From Autumnicola sp041679265 (lineage in GTDB: Bacteria > Bacteroidota > Bacteroidia > Flavobacteriales > Flavobacteriaceae), in contig NZ_JBGFSM010000009.1 of the NCBI RefSeq assembly GCF_041679265.1, positions 62,001 to 126,000 on the forward strand: DNA of 64,000 bases. Direction: 5' to 3'. The stretch's first letter is position 1. Each line of letters begins with the position of its first letter. The notes under the pieces are model-generated. The model was not told where the DNA came from. It worked only from the letters and a program-made list of their open reading frames with translations, and made no database searches. The position numbers and the translations under genes were made by a program. Below, piece after piece: positions 1 through 8,745 of the stretch.

Positions 1-1231
1 TGTATACTTCCTGCCGGTTCTCCTGCCAGAATTCCGGCGAATGCTGCGCAATATCGGGTAGCACCTCTATAGCTGCGGAATTAGGGGCTATGGAACTGCT
101 GTAATTTAAGTTCACTTCATAATTTGTGGCAGTAGAAGAAAGATAGTTGTTGGGATTAGTTACCGTGCCTCCAAGCATACTGCTTAAAAGATCACTACCT
201 CTTTGTAGGCTGCCTACAGAAATAATCCCGCCAAAAACCGAAATATCCTTACCTCCCGAACCCGGTCGTATGGTGGTAACCTGTTTTTCAGGAAACCAGA
301 GGTCGTTTTCAGGATAATAGTTATAGTAGTGGTTTGCTTCCAGTTTTATAGCGCCCAGTAATTGGGCTTTAGCCTGTTGTATAGCATAACTAAGCGTGTC
401 CAGGTACAGTACGCCCTCTAAACCTGCAACAATTTTCTCCCTTTTCGGGGCAAAATAAATTATATAGGCAGGCCTGGCAGTAGCAGTGGTGTCCAGAATG
501 GTGAACGTGTAATTTTTAAAGGCGTCCCTGGCAAGCGGGGCGGCATAGTTGGTTCCAAAAAGCTTATAGTCCTCTTTATACAGAGATAACGGGTTGCTCT
601 CCAGGCTTAACATCTCATAAACCGGTTCTTTAAAGCCGGCTGTTTCCAGGGCCAGGACGGTTTCTTTTATGCCTTTGCCCCGGCTATAGGTGTTGCGGGA
701 AACTTTTTCTGAAAGGTATGCCCGGGCAGTATTTATAATTGTTTCTATTCCGGCATTTGCAGTGTCGGCCTGCAGCCTCATCTCTTCTGAAAGGTTATCG
801 ATAATGAGTTTTGTATAGGTTTTGTAGCTAAAATGTTCCAGTGCCCGCTGTGGGTCATTTTGATCTTTGTTGGCGATTGCCTTGCGGATGATTTTGTTAG
901 CAGGGTTTTCTCCGGAAGAGAGCATTACAGGCGGCAGTTGTTGTAGTGAAGGCTGAAGTTTTACCAGAACATATTGCATCTCATGGCTAATCTGCACTGT
1001 TTTACTGCTGAAGCCGGCGTAGGAAATTTTTAGCTCAATTTGATCCTGATGATAATTTATCTGGAAGGAACCGTCTATATTGGTTAAAACCTGTTCCTCC
1101 CCAAAATTGATGCCTGCATAGGGGAGGGGTTCGCCATTTTCAGCATTAATGATCCTTCCCTGAATGCGGTACTGAGCACAGCACACTTCAGCAGTAAAAA
1201 AGACAAAAATCAAGATCAGCCAGTTACGCAT
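1..1231 (-). CDS. DUF5686 / carboxypeptidase-regulatory-like outer-membrane protein (3' end beyond window)
   Basis: An open frame runs from an ATG at 1229-1231 to the left edge of the window without a stop, giving about 410 residues. It starts with a hydrophobic signal peptide ending in CCAQ (residues 1-20). Next is a carboxypeptidase-regulatory-like beta-sandwich (about 20-105; GRIINAENGEPLPYAGINF). The remainder carries DUF5686 hallmarks such as YKLFGTNYAAPLA and a YIIYFAPKRE strand. Full-length members usually exceed 800 residues and end in a beta-barrel-like region, so the C-terminal half is probably missing here. The family is restricted to Bacteroidota and thought to be outer-membrane; its substrate is unknown. 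The frr terminator (1282-1323) separates it from pyrH-frr upstream on the same strand. Confidence 0.85.
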   Translation of the reverse strand, partial: MRNWLILIFVFFTAEVCCAQYRIQGRIINAENGEPLPYAGINFGEEQVLTNIDGSFQINYHQDQIELKISYAGFSSKTVQISHEMQYVLVKLQPSLQQLPPVMLSSGENPANKIIRKAIANKDQNDPQRALEHFSYKTYTKLIIDNLSEEMRLQADTANAGIETIINTARAYLSEKVSRNTYSRGKGIKETVLALETAGFKEPVYEMLSLESNPLSLYKEDYKLFGTNYAAPLARDAFKNYTFTILDTTATARPAYIIYFAPKREKIVAGLEGVLYLDTLSYAIQQAKAQLLGAIKLEANHYYNYYPENDLWFPEKQVTTIRPGSGGKDISVFGGIISVGSLQRGSDLLSSMLGGTVTNPNNYLSSTATNYEVNLNYSSSIAPNSAAIEVLPDIAQHSPEFWQENRQEVY

Positions 1232-1281
1232 ATCTTTTTTTAGTAAAAGCACCAGAATTTTAGTTGAAAAATAAAATAAAA

Positions 1282-1323
1282 ATTGCCAAACCGGGACATC
1301 CTTTAGAGGCCCAATCTGGCAAT
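1282..1323 (-). terminator. Rho-independent terminator after frr
   Basis: On the minus strand a stem of ATTGCCA with TGGCAAT (extended inward by imperfect pairing around GGG/CCC) is followed by a T-rich run (TTTTTATTTTATTTTT) just after the frr stop codon. It ends the pyrH-frr unit before the DUF5686 gene. Confidence 0.7.
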
Positions 1324-1351
1324 AATTAAACTTTTTCAGAATAGAAAAAAA

Positions 1352-1903
1352 TCAGATAGTCATGATCTCTTTTTCCTTTGCGGCCAGGATCTCATCTATT
1401 TTCTTTATATGCTCATCTGTAAGTTCCTGTACATCCACTTCAGCATTTTTCCTTAAATCTTCTGAGATATCCAGGTTTTTTAATTCATTATTCGCATTTT
1501 TCCTGTCGTTACGCACTCCAACTTTCGCGTCTTCGGCTTCAGCTTTAGCACTTTTTACCAGCTGAGTACGTCTTTCTTCAGTTAATGGCGGCACATTTAT
1601 AATTACATTGTCCCCGTTATTCATAGGGTTAAATCCAAGGTTAGCCTGCATAATTCCTTTTTCGATCTCTCCAATAAGGCTTTTTTCAAAAGGCTGGATG
1701 GTAATGGTGCGCGCATCTGGAGTGGTAACGTTGGCCACCTGGTTAAGCGGTGTTTTGGAACCATAATACTCCACCAGCACTCCCCCAAGCATGGCAGGGT
1801 TGGCTTTGCCAGCGCGAATGTTTACCAATTGTTTTTTTAAATGCTCAATAGCCTTATCCATACCTTCTTTGGCGGTATCTATAACGAATTCAATTTCTTC
1901 CAT
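1352..1903 (-). CDS. frr: Ribosome recycling factor
   Basis: A 183-residue protein with the full RRF pattern: N-terminal helix, the KANPAMLGGVLVEYYGS segment (residues 33-49), the beta domain with QPFEKSLIGEIEKGI, and the C-terminal helix bundle with VRNDRKNANNELK. RRF works with EF-G to split post-termination ribosomes in the cytoplasm. The length matches the family (about 185), so the ATG at 1903 is likely right. It lies 32 bp downstream of pyrH on the same strand, the usual pyrH-frr order, and is probably transcribed from the pyrH promoter. A terminator follows. Confidence 0.97.
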   Translation of the reverse strand: MEEIEFVIDTAKEGMDKAIEHLKKQLVNIRAGKANPAMLGGVLVEYYGSKTPLNQVANVTTPDARTITIQPFEKSLIGEIEKGIMQANLGFNPMNNGDNVIINVPPLTEERRTQLVKSAKAEAEDAKVGVRNDRKNANNELKNLDISEDLRKNAEVDVQELTDEHIKKIDEILAAKEKEIMTI

Positions 1904-1935
1904 TTTATAAGAATTTTTAAGCTTTTCTCTTTTAG

Positions 1936-2643
1936 TTATAAATTGACTTTAGTTCCAACCTTTTCTCCGGTAACCACCCGCAATAAATTGCCGGGAGTAT
2001 TCATGTCGAATACAATAATGGGCAATTCATTTTCCTGGCTTAAGGTAAAGGCCGTTGTATCCATTACTTTTAGCCCTTTTTTAATTACATCTTCAAAAGT
2101 AATATAATCAAATTTGGTGGCTTTTTTGTCTTTTTCAGGGTCTGCTGTATAGATGCCGTCCACCCGGGTGCCTTTAAGGATCACATCGGCGTGAATTTCA
2201 ATGGCGCGCAATACCGCGGCAGAATCTGTAGTAAAATATGGGTTTCCGGTGCCTCCGCCAAAAATAACCACCCTTCCTTTTTCAAGATGGCGGATCGCTT
2301 TTCTACGGATAAAAGGCTCTGCAACTTCATTTATTTTAATAGCCGATTGTAGCCTGGTTTGTATCCCGCCATCTTCCAGGGCGCTTTGCAGGGCAAGCCC
2401 GTTGATTACCGTGGCAAGCATACCCATGTGGTCGCCCTGTACGCGGTCCATTCCTTTGCTGGCGCCGGCAACTCCCCTAAAGATGTTTCCCCCGCCAATC
2501 ACTATGGCTACTTCAATTCCCAGGTCTGTTACAGATTTTATTTCTTCAGCATATTCTGCCAGTCTTATAGGGTCAATGCCATATTGGCGCTCTCCCATTA
2601 AAGCTTCCCCGGATAATTTTAGAAGTATTCTTTTATAGTGCAT
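1936..2643 (-). CDS. pyrH: UMP kinase
   Basis: Bacterial-type UMP kinase (amino-acid-kinase fold), phosphorylating UMP to UDP in pyrimidine synthesis. Visible motifs are the N-terminal YKRILLKLSGEALMG, the glycine-rich VIGGGNIFRG, and GGTGNPYFTTDSAA. I place the start at the ATG at 2643 (MHYKRILLKLSG, 235 residues), the family length. A longer frame back to 2670 exists, but it would begin inside the -7 promoter element at 2668-2675, so it cannot be the translated start from that promoter. It is co-directional with frr 32 bp downstream. Confidence 0.96.
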   Translation of the reverse strand: MHYKRILLKLSGEALMGERQYGIDPIRLAEYAEEIKSVTDLGIEVAIVIGGGNIFRGVAGASKGMDRVQGDHMGMLATVINGLALQSALEDGGIQTRLQSAIKINEVAEPFIRRKAIRHLEKGRVVIFGGGTGNPYFTTDSAAVLRAIEIHADVILKGTRVDGIYTADPEKDKKATKFDYITFEDVIKKGLKVMDTTAFTLSQENELPIIVFDMNTPGNLLRVVTGEKVGTKVNL

Positions 2644-2667
2644 AGCGAGATTTATAAATGATTGATG

Positions 2668-2675
2668 CAAATATA
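2668..2675 (-). promoter_or_regulatory. -7 promoter element for pyrH-frr
   Basis: Minus-strand TATATTTG matches the Bacteroidota -7 consensus TAnnTTTG. The predicted transcript start near 2665 gives a leader of about 20 nt to the ATG at 2643 and rules out the longer pyrH start at 2670. Confidence 0.55.
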
Positions 2676-2827
2676 GATAATATCTTAGTTTGAGAAATAA
2701 CTTAAATAAAAGGAATCTTATTCCGGTAGCTTTTATATTTTGTCAGCCTGCAATGACAGGTTTCTTAAAATTTCAATTGGCCGGGTTTTTGCTATTTTAG
2801 AGGTTAGTAATTCAAGAAAATTAAAAG

Positions 2828-3517
2828 ATGTTAGGATATTATATAATAGCAGGATTAATCTTTATTGTGAGCATGTATGTGAGCAATAAGCTAAAGAGTA
2901 AGTTTAAAAAGTACTCTAAAGTACATCTTCAGAACGGGATGAGTGGAAAGGAAATCGCTGAAAAAATGCTTCATGACCATGGCATTTATGATGTTAAGGT
3001 AATTTCGGCCCCAGGGATGCTGACAGATCATTACAATCCATCCAAAAAAACCATTAACTTAAGTGAAGGAGTTTATTCCCAGCGCAATGCCGCTGCCGCT
3101 GCAGTGGCTGCCCATGAGTGCGGGCATGCTGTGCAACATGCAAAAGCTTACAGTTGGCTGCAAATGAGGAGTAAACTGGTACCGGTGGTAAGTGTGGCTT
3201 CCAGGTTTTCGCAATGGGTGATCTTTGGTGGTCTAATGCTCATGGCCACAACGGCCATGGGAAGTACCATTTTGTTAATTGGGATCATTATGTTTGGGTT
3301 GGGAACCCTGTTTAGTTTTATTACGTTACCCGTGGAATATGATGCCAGTAAACGTGCCCTGGTATGGCTGGAGACCGAAAATATGCTGAGCAGGCAGGAA
3401 CATGATGCGGCTGAAGATTCGCTAAAATGGGCCGCCAGGACCTATGTGGTGGCTGCAATTGGTTCTCTGGCTACCTTGCTTTACTTCCTTAGTATCTATA
3501 TGGGAGGCAGGCGGTAA
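2828..3517 (+). CDS. YugP-type membrane zinc metallopeptidase
   Basis: A 229-residue protein of the Zn-peptidase_2 family (YugP-like, PF04298). There is an N-terminal membrane segment (residues 2-18), the zinc-binding HECGH motif at 96-100, two further hydrophobic segments (about 127-165), a downstream LPVEYDASKRAL motif typical of the family, and a C-terminal membrane segment (about 205-225). It is an integral membrane protease of unknown substrate. The gene is monocistronic, divergent from pyrH, and followed by a good terminator at 3565-3593. Confidence 0.9.
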   Translation: MLGYYIIAGLIFIVSMYVSNKLKSKFKKYSKVHLQNGMSGKEIAEKMLHDHGIYDVKVISAPGMLTDHYNPSKKTINLSEGVYSQRNAAAAAVAAHECGHAVQHAKAYSWLQMRSKLVPVVSVASRFSQWVIFGGLMLMATTAMGSTILLIGIIMFGLGTLFSFITLPVEYDASKRALVWLETENMLSRQEHDAAEDSLKWAARTYVVAAIGSLATLLYFLSIYMGGRR

Positions 3518-3564
3518 GAGCTGCTTTCAGATAAAGTTTATAATTATCAATCATATATTAAGAT

Positions 3565-3593
3565 AAAAGGCCGCATTTTTCTGTGGCCTTTTT
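3565..3593 (+). terminator. Rho-independent terminator after the YugP-like gene
   Basis: AAAAGGCCGCA pairs with TGTGGCCTTTT (one G-T pair) around a short loop and is followed by a T run on the plus strand, about 50 bp after the stop. Confidence 0.75.
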
Positions 3594-3712
3594 CAATTGA
3601 TTTCTGCCTGTTTGTTACAAAATGCAATAGGATAAATTTAAGCAGGGAAGCAGGTTGATTTAAAAATTACTCGGTTCCTTAATTGGCACAGAAGACCTGA
3701 TAGTTGAAGGCT

Positions 3713-4183
3713 TTAAATTTTTATTTGTCTTTTTATTTGCTGGTTTAAAGAAATAAAAGTTTCTGTCCTGGAGACACCTTCTATGCCCTGTATGTTTTTA
3801 TTGAGCACCTGCATTAAGTGCTCATTATCTTTACACAATATTTTTAAAAATATGGACCAGTTACCGGTGGTATAATGGCATTCAATTACTTCAGGAATTT
3901 CTTTAAGCTGATTTACCGCCCTGGGATTACTAACTGCCTTATCCAGGTAAACCCCCACAAAGGCCATGGTTTTGTAGCCCAGCAGCCGTGGGTCTATCAT
4001 TAATTTTGAACCTTCAATAAGGCCAGATTTTTCCAGTTTTCTCAGGCGCTGGTGTACTGCCGCCCCCGTAATCCCTATTCCCCGGGCTATTTCCAGGATG
4101 GGTTTTTTCGCGTCCTCCATTAAAGTATTCAGGATGGTTTTATCTATTCCATCTATAACTACACTTTGATCTACAACTTTCAT
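3713..4183 (-). CDS. Lrp/AsnC family transcriptional regulator
   Basis: A 156-residue Lrp/AsnC-family regulator. An N-terminal winged helix (about residues 13-62; DKTILNTLMEDAKKPILEIAR then AVHQRLRKLEKSGLIEG) is followed by a RAM/AsnC ligand-binding domain (about 72-150). The gene lies 50 bp downstream of saccharopine dehydrogenase on the same strand, so they are probably cotranscribed. Such regulators often sense amino acids, and control of lysine catabolism is a reasonable inference from the neighbour, but the ligand is not visible in the sequence. Confidence 0.92.
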   Translation of the reverse strand: MKVVDQSVVIDGIDKTILNTLMEDAKKPILEIARGIGITGAAVHQRLRKLEKSGLIEGSKLMIDPRLLGYKTMAFVGVYLDKAVSNPRAVNQLKEIPEVIECHYTTGNWSIFLKILCKDNEHLMQVLNKNIQGIEGVSRTETFISLNQQIKRQIKI

Positions 4184-4233
4184 AATGCCAGGTTTTGGAT
4201 GTAAAGCTAAAATAAGAAATTTGCTTTACAATA

Positions 4234-5607
4234 TTAACCTCCAACCGCTCCTAATGGATTATACCCCAAGTATTCTGTATGTTTTTCCTTGAATATGATA
4301 TTATGCTTCGCCAGTTCCCCGAGAATGGGTTCATACACTTCTTTGGTAATGGGCAGCTGCACTCCGGGGGTGGTAATTTCCTTATTCAGGATTTTTAAAG
4401 CTGCAATGGCTACTGGCAAACCTACGGTTTTCGCCATGGCGGTCTCCTGTTGATTCTTGCCAATATGAGCCATGGTGGCATCTATCTGTTTTTTTTCTCC
4501 ATGCAGTTCGTAACCAAATTTATGGTACATTACTATCATGTCCTTATCCTCCGGCTCAAGGGTCCATTTATCCATTAAAATTTTCTGAAGCGCCTGTGCC
4601 GGGGTGGCATCTTTAATCCCAATTTTCTTTTTGTCATTAAAAAGGTCCAGATCGGTCAATTTTTCCCACATGATATCATCCTGGTCAATCTTCAGAATAT
4701 GGCGCATTTTCAATTCTACGGAATCGGTAGGCGAATAGGGCAGGAATGAGTTCACAAAATCGCGGTAACTCATATTTTCAGAGTTGAACATCGTAAAGCT
4801 GTCATCTGTCATTCCCAGTTGAACAAACATATTCCATGCACGGCTGAAGCCCACCCGCCTTATCGTGCCGCGATAAAGGGTAAGGATATCCTCCAGGCCG
4901 TAAAGAGAGCGATAATCGAGGGAATTCCTGTTGGCATAAGCTTCAAACTTCCCATAGCCTTCAATGGCTAGAAATTCTGTCCTTCTAAATAAACGGTGGT
5001 AAGGAATAAACTTATATTTTCCTTCCTGGATAAATTCGGCCACACCGCCCTGTCCCGCCACCACCACGTTGCGCGGGTTCCAGGTAAATTTATAATTCCA
5101 AAGGTTATTGTCGCTCTCCGGAGCAACCAGGCCGCCGGTAAAAGATTCAAAAAGCAGCATTTTACCGCCCTCTTCCCTAATCCTGTCAATTACCTGCATG
5201 GCGCTCATATGGTCTATGCCGGGATCTACGCCAATTTCGTTCATAAAAACCAGGTTCTTTTCTTTAACTTCTTCATCTAAAGCTTTCATCTGAGGGCTTA
5301 TGTAAGAAGCGGTAACCAAGCTTTTTCTGAATTTTAAGCATGCCCTGGCAACTTCAATATGAAACCTGGCGGGAAGCATGGAAATTACGATATCTGCGAT
5401 TTTCACCGTCTCTTCCAGGTTTTCTTGATTGAAAATATCAAGAAAAATGGCTTCACATCGGCCGTATCCTTCCGCTATTTTTTTAGCATTGGTAAGGTCA
5501 ATATCGCCTATTTTCAGGAAAAGATCTTGTTTTTCAGATTGGTCCAGCAGGTATTTTATAAGGACAGCAGTAGATTTTCCTGCACCAATAATTAAAATTT
5601 GTCGCAT
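4234..5607 (-). CDS. Saccharopine dehydrogenase family protein (probable lysine catabolism)
   Basis: A 457-residue saccharopine dehydrogenase family protein. The N-terminal Rossmann fold shows LIIGAGKST (residues 5-13). The C-terminal domain contains MAKTVGLPVAIAALKIL and a tail ending YEPILGELAKHNIIFKE, resembling the saccharopine dehydrogenase part of eukaryotic LKR/SDH. Known members oxidise saccharopine to aminoadipate semialdehyde and glutamate with NAD(P)+. No lysine-ketoglutarate reductase gene is in the window. The Lrp regulator follows 50 bp downstream. A glutaryl-CoA dehydrogenase at 29137-30312 would fit lysine breakdown too, but it is unlinked. Confidence 0.85.
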   Translation of the reverse strand: MRQILIIGAGKSTAVLIKYLLDQSEKQDLFLKIGDIDLTNAKKIAEGYGRCEAIFLDIFNQENLEETVKIADIVISMLPARFHIEVARACLKFRKSLVTASYISPQMKALDEEVKEKNLVFMNEIGVDPGIDHMSAMQVIDRIREEGGKMLLFESFTGGLVAPESDNNLWNYKFTWNPRNVVVAGQGGVAEFIQEGKYKFIPYHRLFRRTEFLAIEGYGKFEAYANRNSLDYRSLYGLEDILTLYRGTIRRVGFSRAWNMFVQLGMTDDSFTMFNSENMSYRDFVNSFLPYSPTDSVELKMRHILKIDQDDIMWEKLTDLDLFNDKKKIGIKDATPAQALQKILMDKWTLEPEDKDMIVMYHKFGYELHGEKKQIDATMAHIGKNQQETAMAKTVGLPVAIAALKILNKEITTPGVQLPITKEVYEPILGELAKHNIIFKEKHTEYLGYNPLGAVGG

Positions 5608-5701
5608 AAATTGAGTTAGTTTTGTGTAGTGTATCTAAATTATTAAAATTTTGCGTCTGCTGGAATTTACAGGGCCTTCAGTTTGCTGAAATATATGTGA
5701 G

Positions 5702-6091
5702 ATGAATAAAAAATTTCTGGTTGCGGGGGCTGTTTTTGGCCTTCTTGGAGTAGTCATTGGAGCCTTTGCCGCCCATGGCCTTAGGCCCTTAATTACTACG
5801 GAATCTTTGCAAACATTTGAAACCGGGGTCAAATATCAAATGTACCATGCCCTGTTTTTGCTGATTTTGGCCGGGGGAAATTTTCTTACTCCAAAACTAA
5901 AAGATGCTGTTTTTTATCTTTTGATTTTTGGCATTCTCTTCTTCTCGGGATCCATTTATTTATTGGCCACCAATAATTTAACCGGTTTTGACTTCCGAAG
6001 TATAGCATTGGTAACTCCTTTAGGCGGAAGCCTGTTAATTATCGCCTGGATTCTTGTCCTTATAAGTGTAATAAAGTTAAAAGAGAAATAA
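5702..6091 (+). CDS. DUF423 (YgdD-type) small membrane protein
   Basis: A 129-residue integral membrane protein with four hydrophobic segments (about 3-23, 47-63, 70-88, 99-122). The N-terminus FGLLGVVIGAFAAHGLRP is the signature of DUF423/YgdD proteins. The function of the family is not established. It is divergent from saccharopine dehydrogenase and 77 bp upstream of PEP carboxykinase on the same strand; linkage to that gene is probably incidental. Confidence 0.88.
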   Translation: MNKKFLVAGAVFGLLGVVIGAFAAHGLRPLITTESLQTFETGVKYQMYHALFLLILAGGNFLTPKLKDAVFYLLIFGILFFSGSIYLLATNNLTGFDFRSIALVTPLGGSLLIIAWILVLISVIKLKEK

Positions 6092-6128
6092 AACAGGATG
6101 AGAAAGAGGGCTTTCCATCAGGTATTTT

Positions 6129-6136
6129 TAATTTTG
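6129..6136 (+). promoter_or_regulatory. -7 promoter-like element for the first pckA
   Basis: TAATTTTG fits TAnnTTTG 32 bp before the ATG at 6169. No clear TTTG is found at the -33 position, so the call rests on the -7 element alone. Confidence 0.4.
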
Positions 6137-6168
6137 TATTTGTAATTAAACCACACAAACTAAAAATT

Positions 6169-7767
6169 ATGATTACACATGAAGAAGTTACGAAAACGAT
6201 TTCGTTAAGGGGCTACGGAATCAAAAATGCCAAAACTTATTATCAGCTTTCCCCGCAGGAACTGCATGAGGAAACTCTTAAAAGAGGAGAAGGGGTGGAG
6301 GCTGCCAGCGGAGCCCTTGCGATTAATACCGGTAAATTTACCGGGCGCTCTCCAAAAGACCGATTTATTGTAAAAGATGAACTTACTAAAGATGAGGTTT
6401 GGTGGGGAGACATTAATATTCCCTTTGAAAAAGAAAAATTCGACCGGTTGTACAGGAAGGTTGCAAAATATCTTTCCGGGAAAGAATTGTATGTGAGGGA
6501 TGCTTATGCCTGTGCAGATGAGAATTACCGGATGAACTTAAGGGTGATTAATGAATATCCCTGGTCTAATATGTTCTCTTACAATATGTTTCTTCGTCCT
6601 GAAACAGAAGAACTGGCAACTTTCAGGCAGGATTGGAGCATTATTAATGCTCCCGGTTTTCAGGCAGATCCCGATACTGATGGCACCCGACAGGGAAATT
6701 TCGCTATTATTGATTTTACCAGTAAGATGGTACTAATTGGTGGTACAGGATATACAGGAGAGATTAAAAAAGGAATATTTTCAGCATTGAATTTTATATT
6801 GCCAAAATTTCATAACACCCTGCCTATGCACTGCTCGGCCAATGTGGGAGAAAAAGGAGACACTGCTGTTTTCTTTGGATTATCGGGAACCGGTAAAACA
6901 ACTCTTTCCGCAGACCCGAATAGAAAGTTAATAGGAGATGATGAGCACGGATGGACTCCTGAAAATACCATCTTTAATTTTGAAGGCGGTTGCTATGCAA
7001 AGGTTATCAACCTGACTGAAGAAAATGAGCCGGAGATTTATCATGCCATAAAACCCGGTGCCATTCTGGAAAATGTTATCCTGGATAAAAAGGGCAAGGT
7101 GAACTTTGAAAATGCTTCTATTACTCAAAATACCAGGGTGAGTTATCCTATAGGTCACATTAAAAATATTCAGAAGCCTTCTGTTGGGGAGAATCCCAGG
7201 AACATCTTTTTTTTAACAGCCGATGCTTTTGGTGTTTTGCCTCCAATCAGCAAATTATCACCCGGCCAGGCCGCGTATCATTTTATAAGCGGTTATACCG
7301 CAAAAGTGGCAGGAACAGAGGCAGGTATAGAAGAGCCTGTGCCTAATTTTTCAGCTTGTTTTGGCGCACCTTTTATGCCGTTGCACCCTACGCATTATGC
7401 TGAAATGCTTAGCAGAAAGATGAAAGAGGCCAGGATTAATGTCTGGCTGGTAAATACCGGATGGACGGGAGGTCCTTACGGCACCGGAAGCCGGATGAAA
7501 TTAAAGCACACCCGTGCAATGATTAGTGCGGCTTTGGAAGGAAAACTGGAAAATGTGGAATTTGAGACTCATAAAATTTTTGGGCTTCAAATGCCGCTAA
7601 CCTGCGAAAATGTTCCTGCGGAAGTGCTGAATCCTGAAAAGACCTGGAGAAATATGGAAGATTATAACCGCAAAGCTAAAGAGCTGGCTTCTTCATTTAA
7701 AAAGAATTTCCGGCAGTTTGAAGAATATGCAAACGAGGAAATTTTAAATGGAGGCCCGGTTGTTTAG
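6169..7767 (+). CDS. pckA: Phosphoenolpyruvate carboxykinase (ATP), copy 1
   Basis: A 532-residue ATP-dependent PEP carboxykinase, interconverting oxaloacetate + ATP with PEP + CO2 + ADP. Key motifs are NTGKFTGRSPKDRF (53-66), the kinase-1a P-loop GLSGTGKTT (237-245), the metal/nucleotide motif LIGDDEHGW, and FSACFGAPFMPLHP. The length matches the family. It is monocistronic with its own terminator (7784-7818). A second, clearly diverged paralog lies at 49261-50892 in a different operon, so this copy is probably the general gluconeogenic enzyme; that division of labour is inference. Confidence 0.97.
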   Translation: MITHEEVTKTISLRGYGIKNAKTYYQLSPQELHEETLKRGEGVEAASGALAINTGKFTGRSPKDRFIVKDELTKDEVWWGDINIPFEKEKFDRLYRKVAKYLSGKELYVRDAYACADENYRMNLRVINEYPWSNMFSYNMFLRPETEELATFRQDWSIINAPGFQADPDTDGTRQGNFAIIDFTSKMVLIGGTGYTGEIKKGIFSALNFILPKFHNTLPMHCSANVGEKGDTAVFFGLSGTGKTTLSADPNRKLIGDDEHGWTPENTIFNFEGGCYAKVINLTEENEPEIYHAIKPGAILENVILDKKGKVNFENASITQNTRVSYPIGHIKNIQKPSVGENPRNIFFLTADAFGVLPPISKLSPGQAAYHFISGYTAKVAGTEAGIEEPVPNFSACFGAPFMPLHPTHYAEMLSRKMKEARINVWLVNTGWTGGPYGTGSRMKLKHTRAMISAALEGKLENVEFETHKIFGLQMPLTCENVPAEVLNPEKTWRNMEDYNRKAKELASSFKKNFRQFEEYANEEILNGGPVV

Positions 7768-7783
7768 ATTTAATTAGTTGAAC

Positions 7784-7818
7784 AAAATCCGGTGCCTTGA
7801 ATAAGCTGCCGGATTTTT
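7784..7818 (+). terminator. Rho-independent terminator after pckA copy 1
   Basis: AAAATCCGG pairs with CCGGATTTT across a 16-nt loop, followed by T residues, 17 bp after the stop codon. Confidence 0.7.
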
Positions 7819-7933
7819 AATGTCTTGTGATTGCGGAAAGCAAATGCCGTTAAATATTCATGGGATTTACAGATAAAAATAACTCCCGGAAATAACAGAA
7901 AATCTTCCGCAGCAATCAGAACTAATTATTTTA

Positions 7934-7968
7934 GACAACAGACAACAGACAACAGACAACAGACAACA
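7934..7968. repeat. Short tandem repeat, five 7-bp units (GACAACA)
   Basis: Five perfect head-to-tail copies of GACAACA lie in the gap between the convergent pckA and hemD genes and end 7 bp before the hemD stop codon. No gene or known recognition site explains them. Perfect identity suggests a recent slippage product. Confidence 0.95.
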
Positions 7969-7974
7969 TGAGAA

Positions 7975-8721
7975 CTACTTCTTATTCACCTGTGCAATAT
8001 ATTTATTAAGCGCCATGGTCATGGAAGGAGTTTCGGCAGTTGGAGCCTTAATATTGACTGTTAAGCCATGTTCTTTGGCAGCTTTAATGGTGGTGTTTCC
8101 AAAAACTGCGATCCGGGTTTCGTTTTGCTTAAAGTCAGGAAAATTTTCGAAGAGGGATTTAATACCGCTGGGGCTAAAAAACACCAGGATATCATAGGTT
8201 ACATCCCTTAAATGGGACAGGTCGCTTACCACCGTCCTGTAAAGCACTGCTTTTTTCCATTCCACTCCAAGTTTGTTCAGGGTTTTAGGAACATCCGGTT
8301 TTAGCATATCTGATGAGGGAAGTAAGAATTTCTCGTTTTTGTACTTTTTAATGAGCGGGGATAATTCAGCAAAAGTGCGCTTGCCAACATAGATTTTACG
8401 TTTTCTATACACCACATATTTCTGAAGATAATATGCCACAGCTTCACTAAGGCAGAAATATTTAAGGGTATCGGGCACTTTGTAGCGCATTTCTTCAGCA
8501 ATTCTAAAGAAGTGATCTACGGCATTCCTGCTTGTTAAAATGATGGCGGTGTACTTGGTAAGATCTACCTTTTGCTGCCTTACTTCCTTAGAAGGTACGC
8601 CTTCAACATGTATAAAAGGGATGAAATCAATTTTTACTTTTTGTTTTTCCTCAAGCTCAAAATAAGGAGAGTTTTCAACTTTTGGTTCAGGCTGAGAAAT
8701 CAAAATTGTTTTCACTTTCAT
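7975..8721 (-). CDS. hemD: Uroporphyrinogen-III synthase
   Basis: A 248-residue HemD-family protein. The two-lobed fold is suggested by the N-terminal ILISQPEP segment, YTAIILTSRNAVDHFF (about 57-72), KFLLPSSDMLKPDVPKTL, and the C-terminal DILVFFSPSGIKSLFENF (about 180-197) followed by FGNTTIKAAKEHGL. HemD cyclises hydroxymethylbilane to uroporphyrinogen III in tetrapyrrole synthesis. Sequence conservation in this family is low, but the S/T-R-N-A-V and F-S-P-S-G motifs are characteristic. It is preceded by a DUF4271 membrane protein gene 24 bp upstream on the same strand, a common pairing in Flavobacteriaceae. Confidence 0.9.
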   Translation of the reverse strand: MKVKTILISQPEPKVENSPYFELEEKQKVKIDFIPFIHVEGVPSKEVRQQKVDLTKYTAIILTSRNAVDHFFRIAEEMRYKVPDTLKYFCLSEAVAYYLQKYVVYRKRKIYVGKRTFAELSPLIKKYKNEKFLLPSSDMLKPDVPKTLNKLGVEWKKAVLYRTVVSDLSHLRDVTYDILVFFSPSGIKSLFENFPDFKQNETRIAVFGNTTIKAAKEHGLTVNIKAPTAETPSMTMALNKYIAQVNKK

Positions 8722-8745
8722 ATATCAGTACTTTTTTATCCCCGG

